Shown: piece after piece, positions 8,180 through 15,430 of the stretch
Layout of the letters: the number at the start of each line of letters is the position of its first letter
Position numbering within the stretch: position 1 is the first letter of the stretch
DNA from: Cellulomonas xiejunii
GTDB taxonomy: Bacteria; Actinomycetota; Actinomycetes; Actinomycetales; Cellulomonadaceae
DNA length: 64,000 nt
Assembly: GCF_024508315.1 (NCBI RefSeq)
Contig: NZ_CP101987.1
Location: 1,922,001-1,986,000 of the forward strand
Direction: 5' to 3'
Made by a program: the position numbers and the translations under genes
Notes under the pieces: generated by a model
What the model saw: only the letters and a program-made list of their open reading frames with translations
What the model was told of the DNA's origin: nothing
The model's database searches: none

Positions 8180-8467
8180 TCAGCCGCCCGCGAAGGGCGG
8201 CAGCACGTCGACGCGGTGCGGCGCACCGAGCGGCTCGTCCCGGTCACGGTGCAGCACGCCGTCCACGAGCAGCGCGCACCGGGCTGCGACCTCGCCCAGT
8301 GCGGGGCCGTGCCGCTCCGCGAGCGCGTCGAGCAGCGCGCCTACGCGCGTCCCGGGTGGCACCGCCACGTGCTCGGCATCGCAGCCTGCTGCCTCGGCGG
8401 CCGCCGCGAAGTAGCGGACCTCGACGAGTGTGACGGTGTCCTGCCCGGTCGTGCTCGCGGTCGTCAT
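8180..8467 (-). CDS. moaD: Molybdopterin synthase sulfur carrier subunit
   Basis: 95 aa ubiquitin-fold protein ending in Gly-Gly (VDVLPPFAGG), the site that is adenylated and thiocarboxylated. The activating enzyme MoeB is not in this window. Start chosen at ATG 8467 because GGAGG lies 8 nt upstream; an upstream ATG at 8488 in frame would overlap moaA. The gene follows moaA by 4 nt on the minus strand, so the two are co-transcribed. Confidence 0.92.
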   Translation of the reverse strand: MTTASTTGQDTVTLVEVRYFAAAAEAAGCDAEHVAVPPGTRVGALLDALAERHGPALGEVAARCALLVDGVLHRDRDEPLGAPHRVDVLPPFAGG

Positions 8468-8471
8468 CGCG

Positions 8472-9521
8472 TCACCCTCCGATCGCACTCATGGTCCGCG
8501 ACGGCTGCAGGAACGTCGGGTCGTCGATCCCGTGGCCGGCAGCCTTGCCCCACATCGCCGTGCGCCACGCAGCCGCGAGCGTCGCGTCGTCCGCCCCACC
8601 GCGCAGCGGCCCGCGCAGGTCGTCCTCGTCGCGGGCGAACAGGCAGCTGCGGACCTGTCCGTCGGCGGTCAGGCGGGTGCGGTCGCACGCGCCGCAGAAG
8701 GGCCGCGTCACCGAGCCGATGACACCCACCGTCGCACCCGGGTACCCGCCCACGTGCCACGTCTCCGCGGGGGCACCGCCGCGCGCCGCGGCCGGCTCGG
8801 CCACCAGCTCGAACTGCGCCGCGAGCGCGTCGAGGATCTCGCGCGCCGTCACCAGGTCCTCGCGTCGCCACGACCCGTGCGGTCCCAGCGGCATCTGCTC
8901 GATGAACCGCAGGTGGTACCCGTGCGCGAGCGCCCAGGTGAGCAGCGCGACGGCCTCGTCGTCGTTGACCCCGCGCACCAGCACCGCGTTGACCTTCACG
9001 GGCGCGAGCCCGGCGGCCGCGGCAGCGGCCAGGCCGGCGAGCACGTCCGCGTGCCGGTCACGCCGCGCGATCGCCGCGAACCGCTGCGGGTCGAGCGAGT
9101 CGAGCGACACGTTGACGCGGTCGAGCCCCGCGGCGGCCAGCGCCACGGCACGCTTGTCGAGTCCCAGGCCGTTGGTCGTCAGCGCCGTACGCACCGGTGC
9201 GCCGTCGGCCGTCCGCAGCGCGGACGTCGCGGCGACGATGCCCTCGAGCCCACGCCGCAGCAGCGGCTCACCGCCCGTGAACCGGACCTCGCGCACGCCG
9301 AGGTGCTCGACACCGACCCGGACCAGCCGCACGACCTCGTCGTCCGTCAGCACGGTGTCGTCCGGAGCCCAGGGGAGACCTTCGGCCGGCATGCAGTACG
9401 TGCAGCGCAGGTTGCAGCGGTCGGTCAACGAGACCCGCAGGTCCGTGGCCACCCGGCCGTACCGGTCGACCAGCCCTCCCTCGCGCGGCGCCGCGGCGCC
9501 GGCGGCGCTCACGGCTCGCAT
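8472..9521 (-). CDS. moaA: GTP 3',8-cyclase (radical SAM)
   Basis: 349 aa. First step of molybdenum cofactor synthesis: radical rearrangement of GTP. The N-terminal radical-SAM cluster motif is CNLRCTYCMP; a second C-terminal 4Fe-4S site is visible as FCGACDRTRL followed by VRSCLF, which binds GTP. The C-terminus ends SAIGG, the conserved double-Gly tail. ATG 9521 has a TATCAT -10 box only 6 nt upstream on the minus strand, so translation probably starts at the mRNA 5' end. It is divergent from moeA and leads moaD. Confidence 0.95.
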   Translation of the reverse strand: MRAVSAAGAAAPREGGLVDRYGRVATDLRVSLTDRCNLRCTYCMPAEGLPWAPDDTVLTDDEVVRLVRVGVEHLGVREVRFTGGEPLLRRGLEGIVAATSALRTADGAPVRTALTTNGLGLDKRAVALAAAGLDRVNVSLDSLDPQRFAAIARRDRHADVLAGLAAAAAAGLAPVKVNAVLVRGVNDDEAVALLTWALAHGYHLRFIEQMPLGPHGSWRREDLVTAREILDALAAQFELVAEPAAARGGAPAETWHVGGYPGATVGVIGSVTRPFCGACDRTRLTADGQVRSCLFARDEDDLRGPLRGGADDATLAAAWRTAMWGKAAGHGIDDPTFLQPSRTMSAIGG

Positions 9522-9527
9522 CCGGCG

Positions 9528-9602
9528 ATGATACGGAGCCCGTCCGCTTGCCGCACCGCGGATCCGCCACCACGCGGACGGGCGGCCTCCCGGCAGTAGG
9601 TT
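9528..9602. promoter_or_regulatory. Divergent moaA/moeA promoters with a 9-bp inverted repeat
   Basis: The minus-strand -10 TATCAT (9533-9528) sits 6 nt before the moaA ATG. The plus-strand -10 TAGGTT (9597-9602) sits 6 nt before the moeA ATG. Between them are perfect 9-bp inverted arms, CCCGTCCGC (9539-9547) and GCGGACGGG (9574-9582). A 10-bp palindrome GCGGATCCGC (9558-9567) lies inside. The right arm overlaps the expected -35 of moeA. This is a candidate operator; the binding factor is unknown. Confidence 0.5.
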
Positions 9603-9608
9603 GAGCCC

Positions 9609-10859
9609 ATGGCCGACGTCCTCGCCGCCGGAGCCGGGCTGCCGGTCCGCACCGTCCGCAGCCTCGACGAGCACGCCGCAGCAGTCCTGGCGCTCGCGGG
9701 CCCGCTGCCGGGCGTCCGGGTCGCGCTGGCCGACGCCCGGGGGCGCGCGCTCGCGGGCGACGTGTGCAGCACGGTCGACCTGCCGCCGTGGGACAGCTCG
9801 GCGATGGACGGGTACGCCGTGCGCAGCGAAGAGCTGCACGCGGGTGCGGTGCTCGACGTGGCCGACGACGTGCCGGCGGGCGACACGCGTGACGTGCGCG
9901 TCCCGGCCGGTGCCGTCGTCCGCGTGATGACCGGCGCACCCGTGCCCGGGGGCGCCGACGCCGTCCTGCCCGTGGAGCTCACCGACGGCGGCACGGTCCG
10001 CGTGCGCGTCGACCGCGTGGTCGCGCCCGGCGCGCACGTGCGGCCCCGCGGTGAGGACGTGCGCACCGGGGACGTCGTGCTGCGTGCGGGCGACGTGCTC
10101 GGTGCCGGTGCGATCGGGCTGCTGGCGGCCACCGGCCACGCGCAGGTCGAGGTGCACGCGCGGCCGCGCGTGGCGGTGCTGTCGACGGGCTCGGAGCTCG
10201 TCGCGCCCGGCGGCGCGCTGCGGCACGGCCAGATCCACGAGTCGAACGGCCCGCAGCTCGCGGCGGCCGCGGCGGACGCCGGCGCGGACGTCGTCGACGT
10301 GCGCTGCGTGAGCGACGACGTCGACGCCGTGCGCGCCGCGCTGGCCGAGCTCGGCGCGCGCGCCGACGTCGTCGTGACGACGGGTGGGGTGTCCGTGGGC
10401 GCGTACGACGTGGTGCGCGACGCGCTGCTCGCGGACGGCGACGCGCAGCTCGTGCACGTGCGGATGCAGCCCGGCAAGCCGCAGGCCGTCGGCACCCTCG
10501 CCGACGGCACGCCCGTGCTCGCGCTGCCCGGCAACCCCGTGAGCTCGTACGTGTCGTTCGAGGTGTTCGTCCGGCCGCTGCTGCGGCGCATGCTCGGCGC
10601 CCGCGAGGTGCACCGGCGCACGCTGACCGCCACCGCGGCCGGCGACCTGCACTCACCCGCCGGGCGCCGCCAGCTGCTCCGGGCGCGGCTCGAGTGGAGC
10701 GGCGGTGCGCCCGTCGCGGTGCTCGTCGGCGGGCCCGGCTCGCACCTGCTCGGCGCGCTGGCGCGCGCCGACGCACTCGTCGACGTCCCCGAGGACGTCA
10801 CGCACGTGGCCGCGGGTGACCCCGTGACCGTCATCGACCTGAGGGAGCACGACGCGTGA
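9609..10859 (+). CDS. moeA: Molybdopterin molybdotransferase
   Basis: 416 aa enzyme inserting molybdate into adenylated molybdopterin. Typical motifs: SAMDGYAVRSEEL and VMTGAPVPGGADAVLPVE in the N-terminal domains, VLSTGSELV and VVTTGGVSVGAYDVV in the MoCF-binding domain, and LALPGNPVSSYVSFEVFVRPLL at the active site. A C-terminal beta domain follows. ATG at 9609 with a -10 box 6 nt upstream. First gene of moeA-moaC-moaB; its stop overlaps the moaC GTG. Confidence 0.95.
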   Translation: MADVLAAGAGLPVRTVRSLDEHAAAVLALAGPLPGVRVALADARGRALAGDVCSTVDLPPWDSSAMDGYAVRSEELHAGAVLDVADDVPAGDTRDVRVPAGAVVRVMTGAPVPGGADAVLPVELTDGGTVRVRVDRVVAPGAHVRPRGEDVRTGDVVLRAGDVLGAGAIGLLAATGHAQVEVHARPRVAVLSTGSELVAPGGALRHGQIHESNGPQLAAAAADAGADVVDVRCVSDDVDAVRAALAELGARADVVVTTGGVSVGAYDVVRDALLADGDAQLVHVRMQPGKPQAVGTLADGTPVLALPGNPVSSYVSFEVFVRPLLRRMLGAREVHRRTLTATAAGDLHSPAGRRQLLRARLEWSGGAPVAVLVGGPGSHLLGALARADALVDVPEDVTHVAAGDPVTVIDLREHDA

Positions 10860-11335
10860 GCGAGCAGGACCACCTGACCCACGTCGACGCGCGCGGCGCC
10901 GCGCACATGGTCGACGTCGCCGACAAGGACGTCACCGTCCGCAGCGCCCGCGCGACCGGGCGGCTCGTCACGACACCGCAGGTCGTGGCACTGCTGCGCG
11001 GTGAGGGGGTGCCGAAGGGCGACGCGCTGGCGGTCGCGCGGATCGCGGGCATCCAGGCGGCCAAGCGGACGCCCGACCTCGTGCCGCTGTGCCATCCCAT
11101 CGCGATCCACGGCGTGAAGGTCGACCTCGAGGTCGTCGACGACGGCGTCACGATCAGCGCGCGCGTGCGCACCGCGGACCGCACCGGCGTCGAGATGGAG
11201 GCGCTGACATGCGTGGCCGCGGCCGGCCTCACGCTCGTCGACATGGTCAAGGCCGTCGACCGTGGGGCGTACCTGACGGACCTGCGCGTCGAGGAGAAGT
11301 CGGGCGGCCGCAGCGGGACGTGGACGCGTGGTTGA
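10856..11335 (+). CDS. moaC: Cyclic pyranopterin monophosphate synthase
   Basis: 159 aa, acting after MoaA to form cyclic pyranopterin monophosphate. Conserved family sequence: HMVDVADKDVTVRSA, IAGIQAAKRTPDLVPLCHP, VEMEALTCVAAAGLTLVDMVK. The GTG start overlaps the moeA stop (GTGA). The C-terminus overlaps the start of moaB by 8 nt, consistent with a translationally coupled moeA-moaC-moaB operon. Confidence 0.95.
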   Translation: MSEQDHLTHVDARGAAHMVDVADKDVTVRSARATGRLVTTPQVVALLRGEGVPKGDALAVARIAGIQAAKRTPDLVPLCHPIAIHGVKVDLEVVDDGVTISARVRTADRTGVEMEALTCVAAAGLTLVDMVKAVDRGAYLTDLRVEEKSGGRSGTWTRG

Positions 11336-11846
11336 GCCCGCGTCCGCGAGCGGACCTCCGACGGACGCCCCGCGCGCGGTCGTCGTGACGGCGTCGGACC
11401 GTGCCGCGGCCGGCGAGTACACCGACCGCTCGGGACCGGTGCTCGTCGCCGGTCTGCGGGAGCTCGGCCTGCGGGTCGATGACCCGGTCGTCGTGCCGGA
11501 CGGCGCGCCGGTCGAGCAGGCGCTGCGCGACGCGGTCGCCTCGGGTGCCGCGCTGGTCGTGACGACGGGAGGTACCGGGCTCGGGCCGCGCGACCGCACG
11601 CCCGAGGCGACGCTCGCGGTGCTGGACCGCCTGGTGCCGGGCATCGCCGAGGCGCTGCGCGCGGACGCGGTGCGCCGGGGTGTGGCCGCCGGGGTGCTGT
11701 CGCGCGGGGTCGCGGGCGTCGCGGGGCGCACGCTCGTCGTCAACGTCGCGGGCTCGGTGGGGGCGGCGCGCGATGCGCTCGAGGTGCTCGGCCCCGTGCT
11801 GCCGCACGCGGTGGCGCAGGTCGCGGGCGGTGACCACCCCGGCTGA
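11328..11846 (+). CDS. moaB: MoaB/Mog-type molybdopterin adenylyltransferase
   Basis: 172 aa MoCF-fold protein. Motifs: VVVTASDRAAAGEYTDRSGP and LVVTTGGTGLGPRDRTPEATL, the pterin-binding TGGTG loop of the MoaB/MogA family. In organisms lacking MogA it adenylates molybdopterin before MoeA inserts molybdate. GTG start at 11328 overlaps the moaC end. The stop is 15 bp from the stop of the convergent cupin gene. Confidence 0.93.
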   Translation: MVEPASASGPPTDAPRAVVVTASDRAAAGEYTDRSGPVLVAGLRELGLRVDDPVVVPDGAPVEQALRDAVASGAALVVTTGGTGLGPRDRTPEATLAVLDRLVPGIAEALRADAVRRGVAAGVLSRGVAGVAGRTLVVNVAGSVGAARDALEVLGPVLPHAVAQVAGGDHPG

Positions 11847-11861
11847 CCGGGCACGTCCCGC

Positions 11862-12203
11862 TCACCCGTGCGGCCTCGTCGTGACGCCGGTCACGGTGGT
11901 CAGCAGCAGCACGCTGTCCTCGAGCGCGAGCACCGAGTGCCGCTCGTGCGTCAGCTCCCACAGCTCGCCCGCGGCCACCTCCTGCTGGACCTCGTCGTCG
12001 ACCTCGACGCGGACGCGCCCGCTCAGCGCCTGCAGGCTCGCGGCGGGCGGCGAGGAGTGCTCGCCGAGGCGGGCGCCGGCCACCAGTGCGAGCACGGTCT
12101 GGCGCAGCTCGCCGTCGTGCACGACCAGCTGGGCGCTGCGGCCGTGCGGGTCGGTACGCGCCGCGGTGAGCAGGTCGGCGGCGAGGGCAGTGAGATCCGG
12201 CAT
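11862..12203 (-). CDS. Small cupin-domain protein at the end of the nar operon
   Basis: 113 aa single cupin barrel: LGEHSSPPAASLQALSGRVRVEV and LWELTHERHSVLALEDSVLLLTTVTG give the two cupin motifs, with His residues as likely metal ligands. GGGAGG precedes the ATG by 9 nt. It follows narI by 45 bp on the same strand, so it is probably the last gene of narK-narGHJI. Small cupins with this pattern occur beside nitrate and nitrite genes in other actinobacteria as I recall; the role is unknown. A second small cupin lies at 20631-20942. Confidence 0.72.
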   Translation of the reverse strand: MPDLTALAADLLTAARTDPHGRSAQLVVHDGELRQTVLALVAGARLGEHSSPPAASLQALSGRVRVEVDDEVQQEVAAGELWELTHERHSVLALEDSVLLLTTVTGVTTRPHG

Positions 12204-12248
12204 GGGGCGGTCCTCCCGGTGGTCGGTGACGGTCGTATGACCGGGTGC

Positions 12249-13001
12249 TCACAGCCGAGGCCGTGCGCCCGGTCGCTCGACACCCTCCCAGCCGGGGCGT
12301 GCGGCGCGCGACCCGGGCCCCGCGTCCCGTGAGCGGTAGACCACGTACGGGCGGAACAGGTAGCCCACGGGCGCCGAGAACACATGCACGAGCCGCGTGA
12401 ACGGCCAGATCGCGCACAGCACCATCGCGCTGACGACATGCACCTGGAACATCGCCGGCACACCGGCCATGAGCTCGGGCTGCGGCTGCAGCGTCAGCAG
12501 GCTGCGGACCCACGGCGAGATGCTGCCGCGGTAGTCGTAGGCGTCGCCGAAGACCTGGTGGAGGACGGTCGCAGCGGTGCCGAACCCCAAGGTCGCGGCG
12601 AGCACGAGGTACATCAGCTTGTCGGAGCGGGTCGTGGCCAGGAAGACGGGGCCGACCATGCGGCGCCGGTACACGAGGATGCCGAGCCCCGCGATGGTCA
12701 GGACCGCGGCGGCTGTGCCGAGCCACGTCGCCCCCAGGTGGTACGTGTGCTCGTCGACGCCGAGCGCCTCGAGCCACGCGCGCGGGATCAGCAGACCCAC
12801 GACGTGCCCGGCGACGACCATGAGGATGCCCAGGTGGAACATGGGCGACCCCCAGCGCAGCAGCCGGTTCTCGTAGACCTGCGACGAGCGCGTCGTCCAG
12901 CCGAACTGGTCGTACCGGTACCGCCAGACGTGCCCGACGACGAAGACCGCGGCCACCGCGTACGGCATCGCCACCCACAGCAGCGCGTCGGTGGGGCTCA
13001 T
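12249..13001 (-). CDS. narI: Respiratory nitrate reductase gamma subunit (cytochrome b)
   Basis: 250 aa membrane anchor that oxidises quinol and passes electrons through two b hemes to NarH. Five helices are predicted. Expected heme ligands: His in FHLGILMVVAGHVVG and a second pair in FQVHVVSAMVLCAIWPFTRLVHVF. The ATG 13001 overlaps the narJ stop (ATGA). The 25-residue C-terminal tail is Arg/Gly/Pro-rich and cytoplasmic. Confidence 0.95.
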   Translation of the reverse strand: MSPTDALLWVAMPYAVAAVFVVGHVWRYRYDQFGWTTRSSQVYENRLLRWGSPMFHLGILMVVAGHVVGLLIPRAWLEALGVDEHTYHLGATWLGTAAAVLTIAGLGILVYRRRMVGPVFLATTRSDKLMYLVLAATLGFGTAATVLHQVFGDAYDYRGSISPWVRSLLTLQPQPELMAGVPAMFQVHVVSAMVLCAIWPFTRLVHVFSAPVGYLFRPYVVYRSRDAGPGSRAARPGWEGVERPGARPRL

Positions 13002-13678
13002 GCCGGGACCTCCGTCGGACGTGTCGTGGGGAAGGGCAGCAGCGGGCGGTCGAGCCCGACGGTCTCCTGCGGGGGCCCCTGCGCCAGCAGGGCCGCGAAG
13101 CGCCGGGCAGTCGCGGGGTCCACCTCCGGCAGCGTGAGGCAGACCGCGTCGAGCAGGTGCGCGTACGGCGTGCCGTAGCCGTGCAGCGCCGAGCGCAGCA
13201 CCTCGATGCCGTCGCGGTGGCTCGCGAGCAGCAGGTCGGGCACCGGGCCCCGGTCGCGCGCCGACAGCTCGAGGACGCCGGGCAGGTGGTCGGGCAGCTC
13301 GTCGTCGCGCGGCGCCCAGCCGCACGCGCGGAACGCCTCGACGAACCGCACGAGCGCCATGCCGCGGCGACGTGTGTCCCCGGCCGCGTAGTACGTCAGG
13401 TACAGCGCGCAGCGCCGACGCAGGTCGAACGTCCGGACGTAGTGGGCCTGGCGGTCGGTGACGTCCCAGCCCGCGACGGCGTCGACGAAGCGCAGCAGCG
13501 CGTCGCGGACCGCGGTGGGCAGCGTCGCGGCGGCCTCCCGCACCGCGGTCAGGTGCGCGTCGTGGTCGGGGCCCGGGTGGTCGAGCAGGAGGGCCGCCGC
13601 CATGTGCGCGGTGGCGCGCTGCTCGGCGTCGACGTGCACGGGCGCCAGGAACGGCAGGGCCGGCGTGCGCGGGCTCAC
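12998..13678 (-). CDS. narJ: Nitrate reductase molybdenum cofactor assembly chaperone
   Basis: 226 aa TorD/NarJ-type helical chaperone that binds NarG and helps insert the molybdenum cofactor before membrane docking. Recognisable stretch: YVRTFDLRRRCALYLTYYAAGDTRRRGMALVRF, the signature of actinobacterial NarJ (a 20-residue core begins at YVRTF). A GTG start at 13678 overlaps the narH stop. No cofactor motif is expected in this protein. Confidence 0.94.
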   Translation of the reverse strand: MSPRTPALPFLAPVHVDAEQRATAHMAAALLLDHPGPDHDAHLTAVREAAATLPTAVRDALLRFVDAVAGWDVTDRQAHYVRTFDLRRRCALYLTYYAAGDTRRRGMALVRFVEAFRACGWAPRDDELPDHLPGVLELSARDRGPVPDLLLASHRDGIEVLRSALHGYGTPYAHLLDAVCLTLPEVDPATARRFAALLAQGPPQETVGLDRPLLPFPTTRPTEVPA

Positions 13679-15375
13679 CGGTCCGCTCCGCTCGGCACGT
13701 CGGGACCCTCGCCGTAGCCCGGGTGGTCCGGGGCGGGCGGGAACATGCCCGCCGGTGCGCCGTTGCCGTCCCAGTTCAGCAGGTTGACCCGCTCGGGCGT
13801 GCCCTCGCCGGCGGGGGGCCGGTCGGCGCGCTGCCGGTGGCGCAGCGCGTGGAACGTCTCGGCCGCCACCCGCATCGGCCGCCCGCTCGACGAGCCGAAC
13901 GGGCCCGCGCCGCCCATGCCCGGCCCACCCTCGGTCTCCAGCGAGCAGCCCGTCGCGAGCTCCTCGAGGTCGCGCGCCGTCTCCGCGTGCGCGGCGGGGA
14001 TGACGTAGCGCTCCTCGTACTTGGCGATCGCGAGCAGCCGGTACATCGACTCCATCTCGTCGGCGTCCAGACCGACGGACGCCGCGATGCGCGGGTCCTG
14101 CTCGAGACCGAGGTTGACGTTGCGCATGTGCGCGCGCATCGCCGCCAGCCGCTGCAGCACGTCCTGGACGGGCCCGACGTCACCGGCCGTGAACAGCCCC
14201 GCGAGGTACTCCAGCGGGATGCGCAGCCGGTCGATCGCGGCGAACAGCGTGGGGGCGTCCTCGCCGTCGGCGCCGCTGCCGGCCACCACGTCGACGACCG
14301 GCGACAACGGCGGGATGTACCAGACCATCGGCATGGTCCGGTACTCCGGGTGCAGGGGGAGCGCCACCTGGTAGTCGCTGATGAGCCGCCACACCGGTGA
14401 GCGCTGCGCCGCGTCCACCCAGTCCTGCGGGATGCCCGCCGCGCGGGCACCGGCGACCACCTCGGGGTCGTGCGGGTCGAGGAACACCGCGCGCTGGGCG
14501 TCGAGCAGCGCGCGCTCGTCCTGCACCGACGCGGCCTCGAGCACCTTCTCCTCGTCGTACAGCACCAGGCCCAGGTACCGCAGACGCCCGACGCACGTCT
14601 CGGAGCAGACCGTCGGCAGACCGACCTCGAGCCGGGGGTAGCACAGCGTGCACTTCTCGGCCTTGCCGGTCTTGTGGTTGAAGTAGACCTTCTTGTACGG
14701 GCAGCCCGTGACGCACATCCGCCACCCGCGGCACTTGTCCTGGTCGACCAGCACGATGCCGTCCTCGACCCGCTTGTACATCGCGCCCGACGGGCACGAC
14801 GCGACGCACGACGGGTTGAGGCAGTGCTCGCAGATGCGCGGCAGGTAGAACATGAACGTCTGCTCGAACTCCGCCTTGACCTGCGTGCTCATCGTCGCGA
14901 GCACGGGGTCCGCGGCCATGGTCTCGCCCGCGCCGCCCAGGTTGTCGTCCCAGTTCGCCGACCAGCGGATCGCCATGTCGTCGCCCGTGAGCAGCGACTT
15001 GGGCCGCGCGACCGGGGTGTGCTCACCCTGGGGCGAGGACAGCAGCACGTCGTAGTCGTACGTCCACGGCTCGTAGTAGTCGTGGATCTGCGGCAGCGTG
15101 GGGTTGGAGAAGATGTGCGCGAGCTTGCTCAGCCGTCCACCCGCCCGCAGCTTCAGGCGCCCGCGGCGCGTGCGCACCCAGCCGCCGCGCCACCGGTCCT
15201 GGTCCTCGTACGTGCGGGGGTAGCCGATCCCCGGGCGGGTCTCGACGTTGTTGAACCACACGTACTCGACGCCCGTGCGGTTCGTCCACGCCTGCTTGCA
15301 GGTCACCGAGCACGTGTGGCACCCGATGCACTTGTCGAGGTTCATGACCATCGCCATCTGGGCCATCACCCTCAT
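13675..15375 (-). CDS. narH: Respiratory nitrate reductase beta subunit (Fe-S)
   Basis: 566 aa carrier of one 3Fe-4S and three 4Fe-4S clusters linking NarI to NarG. Cluster motifs: CIGCHTCSVTCKQAW, CEHCLNPSCVASCPSGAMY, CRGWRMCVTGCPYKK (the Trp in place of Cys is typical of the 3Fe-4S site), and CTLCYPRLE followed by CSETCVGRLRYLG. It is longer than the roughly 510-aa enterobacterial protein, mostly through a C-terminal extension. Start at ATG 15375 (MRVMAQMAMVMNLDKC); ATG 15366 is an alternative. The gene is 55 bp after narG. Confidence 0.96.
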   Translation of the reverse strand: MRVMAQMAMVMNLDKCIGCHTCSVTCKQAWTNRTGVEYVWFNNVETRPGIGYPRTYEDQDRWRGGWVRTRRGRLKLRAGGRLSKLAHIFSNPTLPQIHDYYEPWTYDYDVLLSSPQGEHTPVARPKSLLTGDDMAIRWSANWDDNLGGAGETMAADPVLATMSTQVKAEFEQTFMFYLPRICEHCLNPSCVASCPSGAMYKRVEDGIVLVDQDKCRGWRMCVTGCPYKKVYFNHKTGKAEKCTLCYPRLEVGLPTVCSETCVGRLRYLGLVLYDEEKVLEAASVQDERALLDAQRAVFLDPHDPEVVAGARAAGIPQDWVDAAQRSPVWRLISDYQVALPLHPEYRTMPMVWYIPPLSPVVDVVAGSGADGEDAPTLFAAIDRLRIPLEYLAGLFTAGDVGPVQDVLQRLAAMRAHMRNVNLGLEQDPRIAASVGLDADEMESMYRLLAIAKYEERYVIPAAHAETARDLEELATGCSLETEGGPGMGGAGPFGSSSGRPMRVAAETFHALRHRQRADRPPAGEGTPERVNLLNWDGNGAPAGMFPPAPDHPGYGEGPDVPSGADR

Positions 15376-15430
15376 GTGGTCACGCTCCGCACTTCGCTCG
15401 TCCCTCGCTCCGTACGTCGCCGTTCGGTCA
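15376..15430. repeat. Short GAGCG/GAAG-type repeated intergenic stretch between narG and narH
   Basis: The 55-bp gap contains near-repeats of CGCTCCGCACTTCGCTCG and TCGCTCCGTACGTCG; on the minus strand it reads as alternating GGAGCGAGGG and GAGCGAAGTGCGGAGC. A related GAGCGAAGCGAGG occurs at about 2004-2016 before the GT2-GtrA gene. I recall similar GAGCGAAG-type intergenic repeats in actinobacterial genomes. It could be a REP-like element or an mRNA structure tuning narH expression; it has no gene. Confidence 0.4.

Noticed and set aside
9522..9608. Moco riboswitch before moaA or moeA
   Set aside because: The -10 boxes lie 6 nt from the start codons, leaving no room for a leader RNA.
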